Origin: Asticcacaulis sp. AC402
GTDB lineage: Bacteria; Pseudomonadota; Alphaproteobacteria; Caulobacterales; Caulobacteraceae
Assembly: GCF_000495835.1 (NCBI RefSeq)
Contig: NZ_AWGC01000046.1
Span: 1-38,563 of the forward strand
Length of the DNA: 38,563 nucleotides
Reading direction: 5' to 3'
The position numbers were made by a program, and so were the translations under genes. Shown here in pieces: positions 31,445-38,563 of this stretch; position 1 is the stretch's first letter, and each line of letters opens with the position of its first letter. The notes under the pieces were generated by a model. That model did no database searches. It was not told the DNA's origin and worked only from the letters and a program-made list of their open reading frames with translations.

Positions 31445-32551
31445 TCAGTAGAGACGCCCCATATCGGCCTGCTGAAATGCCATCAATTCAGCGGTACGGC
31501 CCTCGCGAACCTTCTCGACCCACGCCGGATCGGTCAAAAGCGCGCGCCCGACCGCCACAAGATCGAAATCGCCGCGATCGAAACGGCGCAACAAGTCGTC
31601 GAGCGAGGCCGGCTGGGACGATTCGCCACGAAAGGCGGCGATGAACTCACCGGACAATCCGACAGATCCGACCGTGATGGCCGGCAAGCCTGACAGCTTG
31701 CGCACCCAGCCGGCGAAGTTGAGGTCGCTGCCGCCGTCAGCCTCCGGGAATTCCGCTTCCCAGAAACGGCGTTGTGAGCAGTGAAACATGTCGACGCCGG
31801 CATCGATCATCGGTTTCAGCCAATCCGAAAGCTCGGCAGGCGTTGCGGCATTGCGGGCGTCGTAATGGCCGGATTTCCACTGCGACAGACGAAGGATCAC
31901 CGGAAAGTCGGGGCCGACGGCGGCGCGCACGGCCTTGACGAGCTCGGCGGCGAATCGTGCGCGCTCACCGATCGTCTCTCCGCCCCAAGTGTCGGTGCGC
32001 TGATTGGTACGCGACCAGAAGAACTCATCGATCAGATAACCGTGCGCACCATGCAGCTCAAGGGCATCGAAGCCCAGACGCTTGGCGTCACCGGCAGCTC
32101 GGGCAAAGGCTGCGATGCTGTCGGCGATGTCTGCGTCAGCCATCGGCTCGCCGACCGCCTTACCCCCCAGGGACAGGCCTGACGGCATGTCCATGGGCTG
32201 AGGGCGATAATTCGGGTTTTGTCCGAGCACAGCGCCGGTATGCCAAATCTGCGGCGCGATCTTGCCGCCTTCCCCGTGGACCGCGGCAACGACCTTTGCC
32301 CAGCCGGCGAGCGCGTCGCCGTAAAAATTCGGGATATTGGCTTCATTCTTCGACGCCGGGCGTTCAACGACCGTGCCTTCGGTGACGATAAGGCCTACGC
32401 CATGCCGGGCGCGACGCTCATAATAGTCGACCACCCTCTGATCCGGGATCCCGCCCGGCGACATAACGCGCGTCATCGGCGCCATGACGAAGCGGTTGGG
32501 CAGGTGCAGGGATTTCAGTTGAAAAGGCGTAAACAGGCTGGAAAGCGGCAT
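31445..32551 (-). CDS. NADH:flavin oxidoreductase, old yellow enzyme family
   Basis: A 368-residue FMN-dependent TIM-barrel oxidoreductase. The N-terminus has LPNRFVMAPMTR. The substrate-site pair appears as ALELHGAHGYLIDEFFW, with an R/T-rich NQRTDTWGG following. The FMN-phosphate region is VGSVGLSGEF and VAVGRALLTDPAWVEK. Old yellow enzymes reduce activated C=C bonds of enones or enoates with NAD(P)H. The start at 32551 matches the family N-terminus and lies 108 bp after the upstream SDR gene. It is the last gene of the minus-strand cluster, where it could reduce an unsaturated intermediate. No strong Shine-Dalgarno. Substrate unknown. Confidence 0.9.
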   Translation of the reverse strand: MPLSSLFTPFQLKSLHLPNRFVMAPMTRVMSPGGIPDQRVVDYYERRARHGVGLIVTEGTVVERPASKNEANIPNFYGDALAGWAKVVAAVHGEGGKIAPQIWHTGAVLGQNPNYRPQPMDMPSGLSLGGKAVGEPMADADIADSIAAFARAAGDAKRLGFDALELHGAHGYLIDEFFWSRTNQRTDTWGGETIGERARFAAELVKAVRAAVGPDFPVILRLSQWKSGHYDARNAATPAELSDWLKPMIDAGVDMFHCSQRRFWEAEFPEADGGSDLNFAGWVRKLSGLPAITVGSVGLSGEFIAAFRGESSQPASLDDLLRRFDRGDFDLVAVGRALLTDPAWVEKVREGRTAELMAFQQADMGRLY

Positions 32552-32659
32552 GGGGAATTCAGGTCTTTTCTGCAATTGCGCGGAATCAAAAGGGTTAAGC
32601 GAGCGAACAGCGATGCCGGCCAGGGACGTCAGGCACAAAGCCACTGGGCCTGCACACGG

Positions 32660-33448
32660 TTAGAAAGGCAGTTTTCCATAGTCCTGGCGGGCAAAGGGAT
32701 AGGTGGAAGCCAGCCCGCCATCGACGACAATGGACTGGCCCGTCATGTAGCTCGAGTCGGAACTGGCAAGGAACAGAGCGGTGTTGGCAATCTCGATCGG
32801 CGCGCCCGGCCGCTTGAGCGGCGTCCATCCGCCCAGGGTATCCCTTTTGCCCTTGGCCTGCGCCATATCGAAAAGGGCCTGGGTCATGTGGGTTTCGATA
32901 AGGCCGGGACAAATACAATTGACCCGGATATTGGCGCCGGTGAGCTGGTTGGCCGCATTTTGCACGAGATTGATGACACCCGCCTTGGAAGCCGAATAGG
33001 CTGCGCCGCCGGCGCCTGATCGCATTCCGGCGACGCTGGCGGTCGCTATGATCGAGCCGCCGCCGCGCGCCTTCATGACTGGTGCGACGTGCTTGATCAA
33101 TAGCCAGGGCCCGATCAGATTGACCCGAAGTATGCGTTCCCATTCCTCGGGAGTCTGCTCGAACAGGCCGGCAAATCCGCCCGAAACGCCGGCATTGGCA
33201 AAGGCGATATCCACGCAGCCAAACCTGTCGACGGTAGATGCGACCAGGGCCGCCACGTCCTCTTCGCGGCCGGCGTCGGCGACATGCGACACGACGGCTT
33301 CGCCATGGACGGCCATGATGTCCGGCAGGTCCGCGTTACGATCCGAGGCCATGACCCGTGCACCTTCGGCAACAAACAGCCCGACGGTGGCGAGCCCGAT
33401 GCCGCTGGCGGCCCCGGTTATGATGGCAACCTTGTCCTTCAGTCGCAT
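32660..33448 (-). CDS. Short-chain dehydrogenase/reductase (SDR) B
   Basis: A 262-residue classical SDR. The cofactor loop is TGAASGIG (11-18), NAG is at 85-87 and the catalytic set is S138, Y151, K155 (YSASKAG). RVNCICPGLIETHM is the usual loop after it. The acidic residue after strand 2 (SDRN) suggests NAD rather than NADP. The start codon is one base after the stop of SDR A, with GGTGGAG upstream, so translation is coupled. In this catabolic cluster it may oxidise a hydroxyacyl-CoA. Substrate not determinable. Confidence 0.9.
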   Translation of the reverse strand: MRLKDKVAIITGAASGIGLATVGLFVAEGARVMASDRNADLPDIMAVHGEAVVSHVADAGREEDVAALVASTVDRFGCVDIAFANAGVSGGFAGLFEQTPEEWERILRVNLIGPWLLIKHVAPVMKARGGGSIIATASVAGMRSGAGGAAYSASKAGVINLVQNAANQLTGANIRVNCICPGLIETHMTQALFDMAQAKGKRDTLGGWTPLKRPGAPIEIANTALFLASSDSSYMTGQSIVVDGGLASTYPFARQDYGKLPF

Positions 33449-33449
33449 G

Positions 33450-34223
33450 TTAGAAATCTCCACCAATTGTGACGCCGCCATCGACGACTATGGACTGTCC
33501 GGTCATGAAGGCCGAGGCCGGGCTGGCGAGATAGACGGCCGTGCCGGCGATTTCGTGGGGTTCGCCGATCCTGCGCAGGGGTGTTGCCCGGGTTATGACC
33601 TTCAGCCTGGCCTCGTCTTCCCAGAGCGCGCGGGCAAAATCCGTGCGGATCAGGCCGGGGGCGATGCAATTGACGCGCACGCCGGCGGGCCCGAACTCCG
33701 CGGCCAGGTTTCTCGCCAGCTGAAAATCCGCCGCCTTCGAGACGTTATAGGCGCCGATCGAGGTCGAGGCCTTCAGGCCGCCAATGGAGGAGATGATAAT
33801 GATGGAGCCGTCCCGCCGGGCGACCATCTCGGGCGCCGTCATGTTGATCAGCCAATGGTTGGCCAGGACGTTATTCTCGAATATCTTGCGAAACTGCTCG
33901 TCGGAAATCCCGGCCATGGGGCCGTAATAAGGGTTTGTCGCAGCATTGCACACCAGGATGTCGATCTGTCCGAAGTGTGCCCTGGTGGTATCGACCAGGG
34001 CCTGCAATTCTTCCTTGGAACTGATATTGGCCGGAACCGAAATTGCCGCGCCCGGATGTTTCGTCTCTATGGCCGCCACCACGGCGTCGCAGGCGTCCTT
34101 TTTACGTGACGATATGACGACCTTTGCCCCGTGGTCCGCCATGGCCTCGGCAATCGCCCGGCCAATGCCCCGGGACGAGCCGGTAATGACGGCTACCTTA
34201 CCCGACAAGTCAAACAAACTCAT
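33450..34223 (-). CDS. Short-chain dehydrogenase/reductase (SDR) A
   Basis: A 257-residue classical SDR: TGSSRGIG (14-21), NAAT (93-96) in place of NAG, and catalytic S145/S146, Y159, K163 (YNVSKAA). The basic patch after strand 2 (SSRKKD) is typical of NADP-preferring members. The C-terminal MTGQSIVVDGGVTIGGDF is family-like. It stands between the kinase-like gene (14 bp gap) and SDR B (1 bp gap). Having two SDRs of opposite apparent cofactor preference suggests two separate steps or an oxidation/reduction pair. Confidence 0.9.
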   Translation of the reverse strand: MSLFDLSGKVAVITGSSRGIGRAIAEAMADHGAKVVISSRKKDACDAVVAAIETKHPGAAISVPANISSKEELQALVDTTRAHFGQIDILVCNAATNPYYGPMAGISDEQFRKIFENNVLANHWLINMTAPEMVARRDGSIIIISSIGGLKASTSIGAYNVSKAADFQLARNLAAEFGPAGVRVNCIAPGLIRTDFARALWEDEARLKVITRATPLRRIGEPHEIAGTAVYLASPASAFMTGQSIVVDGGVTIGGDF

Positions 34224-34237
34224 AGGCGCGTTCTCCT

Positions 34238-35281
34238 CTATGTCTTTTGTGATTTCCTGGCGAACTGCCAGGCGCGTTCGGCGAAGGGGACAATTCGCCC
34301 GGCCATATCGGCAGCGTCCGCCGACGAGGCGTTGCCCTGCAGGGCCCGCTTCTTGACACCCTGCAAGATGGCGGTGATGCGGAACAGATTATAGGCGAAG
34401 TACCAGTCGAGGTCAGGCAGCCCGTCACGGCCGGTCCTGACGCAATAGCGCTCGATCATGGCGTCGATCGACGGTATCCCGAGCGCGGGGAGGTCCAGTC
34501 CCTGAAGACCAGCCTTGCCTTCATAGGCCTGAATCCAGGACATGGCGAAATAGGTGAAGTCGGCCAGGGGATCCCCCAGGGTGGACAACTCCCAGTCGAG
34601 AACGCCCAGCACCTGCGTACGGTCGGAGGCGAAGACGACATTGTCGATACGATAGTCACCATGAACGATCGAGGTTCGCGTCTGTGGCGGCACCGTACGC
34701 GGCAACCATTCCATCAGATTTTCGACCGAATCGATCTGATCGGTCTGAGAGGCCCGGTACTGCCGCGTCCAAAGACCGACCTGGCGTTCAAAATAGTTTC
34801 CCGGCTTGCCATAGTCGCTGAGCCCGACGGCGACCGGGTCCAGGCCGTGCAGGTCCGCCAGGGTATCGACGAGGGCGAAATAGACGTCGCTCCGGTCAAC
34901 GCGATTGAGCTGTGGCAGGGCGCCATCCCAGAAGGTCCGCCCGTCGAGATAGCTCATGACATAGAAGAGACTGCCAATGACGGTCGGGTCTTCACAGAAT
35001 GCCAGCGGCTTTGCCGTCCGAAAGCCGGCCGGGCTTAGGGCGCTGATCAGCCTGAACTCGCGATCGACGGCATGGGCAGACGGCAGGAGGTCGCCGAACG
35101 GCTTGCGGCGGAGCACGTACTTGCCGGACGCGGCGTCGATCAGGTAGGTCGGGTTTGATTGCCCGCCCGGAAACTTGGACAAGACAAAGGGGGGATGAAA
35201 GCCGGCCAGATGCGTGCCCAACCAGGCTTCCAGACGTCCCATATCCAGGCCAGTCCCGGGCAACTCAGACGGCATGGTCAT
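34238..35281 (-). CDS. APH-fold phosphotransferase, ACAD10/11-kinase-like
   Basis: A 347-residue protein of the aminoglycoside-phosphotransferase/choline-kinase fold. N-lobe [21 protein letters not shown] holds the nucleotide-binding loop and lysine, the catalytic loop is VHGDYRIDN and the metal site is [12 protein letters not shown]. This subgroup is the kinase partner (or domain) of acyl-CoA dehydrogenases such as ACAD10/11 and LvaA/LvaC. It phosphorylates 4-hydroxyacyl-CoA before dehydrogenase-family catalysis. Here the ACAD gene overlaps its start, as expected for partners. Start 35281 or 35275 is not settled. It is not expected to give drug resistance. Confidence 0.85.
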   Translation of the reverse strand: MTMPSELPGTGLDMGRLEAWLGTHLAGFHPPFVLSKFPGGQSNPTYLIDAASGKYVLRRKPFGDLLPSAHAVDREFRLISALSPAGFRTAKPLAFCEDPTVIGSLFYVMSYLDGRTFWDGALPQLNRVDRSDVYFALVDTLADLHGLDPVAVGLSDYGKPGNYFERQVGLWTRQYRASQTDQIDSVENLMEWLPRTVPPQTRTSIVHGDYRIDNVVFASDRTQVLGVLDWELSTLGDPLADFTYFAMSWIQAYEGKAGLQGLDLPALGIPSIDAMIERYCVRTGRDGLPDLDWYFAYNLFRITAILQGVKKRALQGNASSADAADMAGRIVPFAERAWQFARKSQKT

Positions 35282-36512
35282 ATTTTCCGAATTCCATTTT
35301 TGCGATGGTCCGGCCATGAACCTCATCCGGACCATCGGCGAACCGCAGGGTTCTCAAGCTAGCCCATTTGCCGGCGAGACCGAAATCCTCGGATACGCCC
35401 CCGCCGCCGTGGGCCTGGATGGCCTCATCGAGCACACCGAGCGCCATCCGGGGGGCCGCCAGTTTGATCATGGCGATCTCGGCCGCCGCGGCCTTGTTGC
35501 CCACCTTATCCATCATGTCGGCCGCTTTGAGGCAGAGCAGCCGGGTCATGTCTATCTGGATCCGGGCCTCGGCGACGCGCTGCTGCCATATCGATTGTTG
35601 CGCCAAAGGCTTGCCGAACGCCACGCGCGAAAGCAGACGGCGGACCATGGCCGAAAGCGCCTCTTCGGCCGTGCCGATCGCCCGCATGCAATGGTGGATG
35701 CGCCCGGGCCCCAGGCGTCCCTGCGCAATTTCAAAGCCCCGCCCCTCGCCCAGGATAATATGATCAGCCGGCACGCGCACATTGGACAGGACTATTTCAC
35801 CATGGCCGTGGGGCGCATGGTCATAGCCATAGACTGTCAACATGCGTTCGATCGTGATCCCCGGCGTATCCAACGGCACGAAGATCATCGATTGCTGCAG
35901 GTGCCTGGGGGCGTTGACATCTGTCTTGCCCATGACAATGGCGAGCTGGCAGCGCGGGTCGCCCGTCCCGCTCGACCACCATTTTCGGCCGTTGATCACA
36001 TAGTGGTCGCCGTCGCGCTCAATGCGCGTTTCGATATTCGTGGCGTCGGAGGACGCCACGTCAGGCTCGGTCATAAGAAAAGCCGAACGCATGGTGCCGT
36101 CCATGAGGGGACGCAGCCACAGGTCCTTATGGGCTCTTGTCCCATAGCGATTGAGCACTTCCATGTTGCCGCTGTCCGGTGCGGAGCAGTTGAAGACTTC
36201 GGACGCCCAGTCGATGCGGCCCATTTCCTCCGCACACAGGGCATATTGAAGATTGGTGAGCCCCGGCCCGTCAAAGACGAAGCTATTGTCAACGGGGGGG
36301 TGGCCGGAGGCGGGCGGCATGAACAGGTTCCAGAGCCCAGCCGCCCTGGCCTGGGGCTTCAGCGATTCCACCACCTCGAGAACCTTCCATCGCGGTGCCG
36401 CCGCCAGTTCGCGCTGGTAGGCCTCGTCATTTGGCCGAACATGGGTGTCGATGAAGTCGCGAACCCGATTACGCCAGTCTGTCTCAGCCTTGGTCAGCGT
36501 AAAGTCCATCAT
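35265..36512 (-). CDS. Acyl-CoA dehydrogenase, ACAD10/11-like
   Basis: A 415-residue FAD-dependent acyl-CoA dehydrogenase. Recognisable are the N-terminal helices, [20 protein letters not shown] at the flavin/acyl site, [54 protein letters not shown] and [15 protein letters not shown]. It matches the group linked to ACAD10/11 rather than simple fatty-acid enzymes. In that group the paired kinase phosphorylates a 4-hydroxyacyl-CoA and the enzyme removes phosphate to give an enoyl or 3-hydroxyacyl-CoA. A clear AGGGAG precedes the start, which could also be one codon later. The upstream LysR gene is 42 bp away on the same strand. Confidence 0.9.
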   Translation of the reverse strand: MMDFTLTKAETDWRNRVRDFIDTHVRPNDEAYQRELAAAPRWKVLEVVESLKPQARAAGLWNLFMPPASGHPPVDNSFVFDGPGLTNLQYALCAEEMGRIDWASEVFNCSAPDSGNMEVLNRYGTRAHKDLWLRPLMDGTMRSAFLMTEPDVASSDATNIETRIERDGDHYVINGRKWWSSGTGDPRCQLAIVMGKTDVNAPRHLQQSMIFVPLDTPGITIERMLTVYGYDHAPHGHGEIVLSNVRVPADHIILGEGRGFEIAQGRLGPGRIHHCMRAIGTAEEALSAMVRRLLSRVAFGKPLAQQSIWQQRVAEARIQIDMTRLLCLKAADMMDKVGNKAAAAEIAMIKLAAPRMALGVLDEAIQAHGGGGVSEDFGLAGKWASLRTLRFADGPDEVHGRTIAKMEFGKYDHAV

Positions 36513-36554
36513 CTGTCTCCCTGTACCCGACGATGTTTAGATGAGATACCGCTG

Positions 36555-37526
36555 TCACCGGAATGAATTTTCTGCATTGGCTGTCACCGGCTCAGGCGCT
36601 TTGCTCACCGGTGCCGCAGGGAACAGGCCTTCCAGGCGGGCCAACACGCGGGTGCGCAGCCAAAGGTTGGACGGATCCTTGTCGAAATGGTTGTGCCAGT
36701 AGAGATACAGGTCGACGGAGGCGATTGCCAGCGGCGGCGGCAGGGTTTCCAGCTTGTGGAAGCGGGCCAGGGTCGCCGCAAAGCTGACCGGCACCGTCAG
36801 GGCCAGATCGCTGTGCGCCACGATTTCGCCGGCCGTGGCGTGGCTTTGCGTGCGCATGACAACGCGGCGGCTATGGCCGAGGCGTTGCAGCGCCATGTCC
36901 TCGACGCTCATGCCTTTGCGGCGGCTGGAGGCGACGATATGGCCCAGGCCGAGATAGGTTTCGAGGTCCAACTGAGTGAGCGCGGGATGGCCCTGGCGCA
37001 ACAGCACGACCATGTGCCCGCCCCACAGGGGACTCAGGCACAGCTGGCTGGTGCCCATCAGGTGAGCGTCGATGGCCAGATCGATGTCGCCACTGGCCAG
37101 TTGCGCCTCAAGACCGGTGCGATCATGACGGACGGAGCTCAATTCCATGTGCGGCGCCTCGGCACGCAGAGCCGTAAGGAGAGCCGGCATGGTGACGGTT
37201 TCGACGAATCCGCGCACGCCAATGCGGAATGGCTTGTGCGTCGTTGCCGGATCAAATGTCTGAATCTGACGCAGTGAGCCTTCAATCTCGGCGAGGGCCC
37301 GCCTGACCGGCCCAATCAGTTCCTGCGCCATGGGCGTGGGAATCATCAGATGGCCTTCGCGCACAAAGAGCTTGTCATCCACCATCTCCCGCAACCTGGC
37401 CAGCGCATGACTTAGCGCAGACTGCGAGAGGTTGAGATGTTCGCTGGCGCGGGTGATACCGCCGGAGCTGTAGATGGATTCAAACACCACAAGCAGATTG
37501 AGATCAAAGCGCGAAAGATTGAGCAT
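36555..37526 (-). CDS. LysR-family transcriptional regulator
   Basis: A 323-residue LysR protein. The winged HTH lies at about residues 4-62 (FDLNLLVVFESIYSSGGITRASEHLNLSQSALSHALARLREMVDDKLFVR), followed by the effector-binding domain (FRIGVRGFVETVTMPALL onward). It resembles the NodD/PcpR-like half of the family. Unusually for LysR it is co-directional with, not divergent from, the genes it likely controls, and it lies first in the cluster. AGGGA precedes the start. The effector is unknown; an acyl-CoA or its acid is a reasonable guess. Confidence 0.92.
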   Translation of the reverse strand: MLNLSRFDLNLLVVFESIYSSGGITRASEHLNLSQSALSHALARLREMVDDKLFVREGHLMIPTPMAQELIGPVRRALAEIEGSLRQIQTFDPATTHKPFRIGVRGFVETVTMPALLTALRAEAPHMELSSVRHDRTGLEAQLASGDIDLAIDAHLMGTSQLCLSPLWGGHMVVLLRQGHPALTQLDLETYLGLGHIVASSRRKGMSVEDMALQRLGHSRRVVMRTQSHATAGEIVAHSDLALTVPVSFAATLARFHKLETLPPPLAIASVDLYLYWHNHFDKDPSNLWLRTRVLARLEGLFPAAPVSKAPEPVTANAENSFR

Positions 37527-37697
37527 ATGTCCCTGTCATCACTATGCACGCCGTGAATGGGTCAGGCGCTAAGGCTTCATTTTGCAGCGGCAAGGACCGC
37601 CTGTAGTAGGGACCGGTATACTCAGTGATACAGGCCGGTCGATGGCAAACGGTTCTGTTTACCGCAAACACCGCGTGGATCGCTGAATTTTTGCTGA

Positions 37698-37813
37698 GAG
37701 CGCAAGCCGACAAAGTGGACGCCACCGCACGGGCGCTCCCGTTTTCGGAAAAATTGCGCGACAAAACAAAAACTTGGAGCGGGGTTTTGAGTCCTTCAAA
37801 ACGCATCCTGGCC
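37698..37813 (-). repeat. Family A repeat, copy 10 (reverse orientation)
   Basis: It begins GAGCGCAAGCCGACAAAGTG and has the internal hairpin CGGGCGCTCCCG, the A-rich tract and a stem-loop with a GTTTTGAGTCCTTCAAAAC loop. The right terminus has decayed (CCTGGCCC for CCCGCTC). It ends 28 bases before the histidine phosphatase start, so that gene's promoter probably lies in or beyond it. Confidence 0.78.
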
Positions 37814-37841
37814 CATCAGAGTATGGCACGAAGAGGCAGTA

Positions 37842-38528
37842 ATGACTACCTTATTGATCGTCCGTCACGCCCAGGCCAGTTTCGGCGCCGCCGACTATGA
37901 CTGCCTGAGCACCCTTGGCGAAAGGCAGGCCAGCCTGCTGGGGGACTGGCTCAAGGAGACGGGCTTTATGCCCGAGGTCGTCGCGACCGGCGCCCTCAAG
38001 CGCCATGCCCAGACGGCCAGGGGCGCCCTCGCCGCCATGCCGCTGGAGCGAGATTTGCTGGAGATGCCGGGTTTCAGCGAGTTCGATAACCGCGAGGTCA
38101 TGGAGCGCGCTGAGCCGGGCGTCCTGTCGCGGTTGCAGACACTCAGGGCCAAGGGAAGCCCGATCGGCCGCGACTTCGAAGCCGCCTTCCTGGCCGGCGC
38201 CGAGCGCTGGATTTCCGGCCGGCACGATCAGGACTACGAACAGAGCTGGACGCAGTTCCGGGCGCGCGTCCTTGATGCTCTGAAAGCCCTGATTGCCGCC
38301 CATCCGGGCAAGACAGTGCTCCTTGTCACGTCCGGCGGGCCGATCATCTGCATGTTCCAGGCGCTTACGGGCGCTCCGGACAGCAAGGCTTTTGAAGCCG
38401 GTCTGAGCTTGCTCAACTGTGGCATGACGCGGCTGCAGGTGCGTGAAAAGCGCCTGCGGTTGTCAAGTTTCAATGCGGCACCACACCTTGAATTGCAGAA
38501 TGACAAAGATATTCTGACCTATATCTAA
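37842..38528 (+). CDS. Histidine phosphatase (phosphoglycerate mutase superfamily)
   Basis: A 228-residue protein with the branch 1 catalytic motif LLIVRHAQASF (R8, H9), the LSTLGERQA segment and the acidic EFDNREV. The usual second histidine motif (SHGG) is replaced by TSGGPI, a variant I recall in a proteobacterial subgroup. Activity may differ from classical members. AGAGG precedes the start. The substrate is unknown and could be a small phosphoester or a phosphoprotein. It follows family A copy 10. The remaining 35 bases of the window show nothing. Confidence 0.87.
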   Translation: MTTLLIVRHAQASFGAADYDCLSTLGERQASLLGDWLKETGFMPEVVATGALKRHAQTARGALAAMPLERDLLEMPGFSEFDNREVMERAEPGVLSRLQTLRAKGSPIGRDFEAAFLAGAERWISGRHDQDYEQSWTQFRARVLDALKALIAAHPGKTVLLVTSGGPIICMFQALTGAPDSKAFEAGLSLLNCGMTRLQVREKRLRLSSFNAAPHLELQNDKDILTYI

Positions 38529-38563
38529 CGATCGGCCAGTTTGCTTGTCCGTCGTCAATGATA

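Noticed and set aside
34238-35281. APH-fold gene as an antibiotic resistance determinant
   Set aside because: It belongs to the acyl-CoA-linked kinase subgroup and overlaps an acyl-CoA dehydrogenase gene, so a catabolic role fits better.
35214-36566. 450-residue plus-strand frame opposite the acyl-CoA dehydrogenase
   Set aside because: Antisense shadow. The opposite strand encodes a complete acyl-CoA dehydrogenase, and this frame has no recognisable motif.
5532-37813. Family A repeats as a CRISPR array
   Set aside because: The copies are scattered between unrelated genes in both orientations, with no regular spacers and no cas genes.

Overview
The window reads as chromosomal DNA of a GC-rich alphaproteobacterium, most likely Caulobacterales and possibly Asticcacaulis-like. 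This is inferred from a Caulobacter-type TonB-dependent receptor beside a tryptophan-halogenase-like flavoprotein and LacI regulators, a TadG-like protein, a CheZ-like/response-regulator pair and overall composition. No rRNA, tRNA, CRISPR array or prophage was recognised.

Layout. (1) 1-304: debris of two short mobile elements. (2) 328-4027, minus strand: probable operon of nucleoside hydrolase, TPR protein, DUF2141 protein and carotenoid oxygenase. (3) 4157-6519: an unrecognised secreted protein with seven cysteine pairs, then a convergent SPFH/prohibitin-like protein. (4) 6858-11609: a 1583-residue DUF4011/helicase/Vsr-like nuclease/DUF3320 protein resembling the single-gene antiphage candidate Hhe. 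(5) 11789-15177: VIT transporter, DCC protein, SOUL protein and a secreted SGNH hydrolase, all minus. (6) 15623-22289: TadG-like protein, SMI1/KNR4 protein, CheZ-like/receiver pair, SGNH protein, CPBP protease and the ribosome GTPase RsgA. (7) 22673-31146: a nutrient-uptake locus with a tryptophan-halogenase-like gene and a TonB receptor transcribed divergently, each followed by a closely similar LacI paralogue. (8) 31445-37526, minus: LysR, acyl-CoA dehydrogenase, APH-type kinase, two SDRs and an old-yellow-enzyme homologue, a probable catabolic operon. (9) 37842-38528: histidine phosphatase.

The most unusual feature is a dense intergenic repeat, called family A here: ten copies of about 100-130 bp, always between genes. 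Its ends are GAGCG...CGCTC, often flanked by TA on both sides. Inside are a terminator-like stem-loop followed by a T-rich tract, and further inverted repeats. In three genes (SPFH, VIT, rsgA) the TAG stop codon is formed exactly by the flanking TA plus the first G of the repeat. One lacI reads into a copy and stops there. One family A copy is split by a 302-bp palindromic element (family B) that duplicated TTA. Families B and C share TACC...GGTA ends and 3-bp TTA/TAA flanks.

How the genes may work together: the receptor would import a ligand, probably a glycan or derivative, and the two LacI proteins, with almost identical ligand domains, would sense the same effector. The 31-37 kb operon pairs a kinase with an acyl-CoA dehydrogenase, as in known 4-hydroxyacyl-CoA catabolism. 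These roles are inferred from families and context only.
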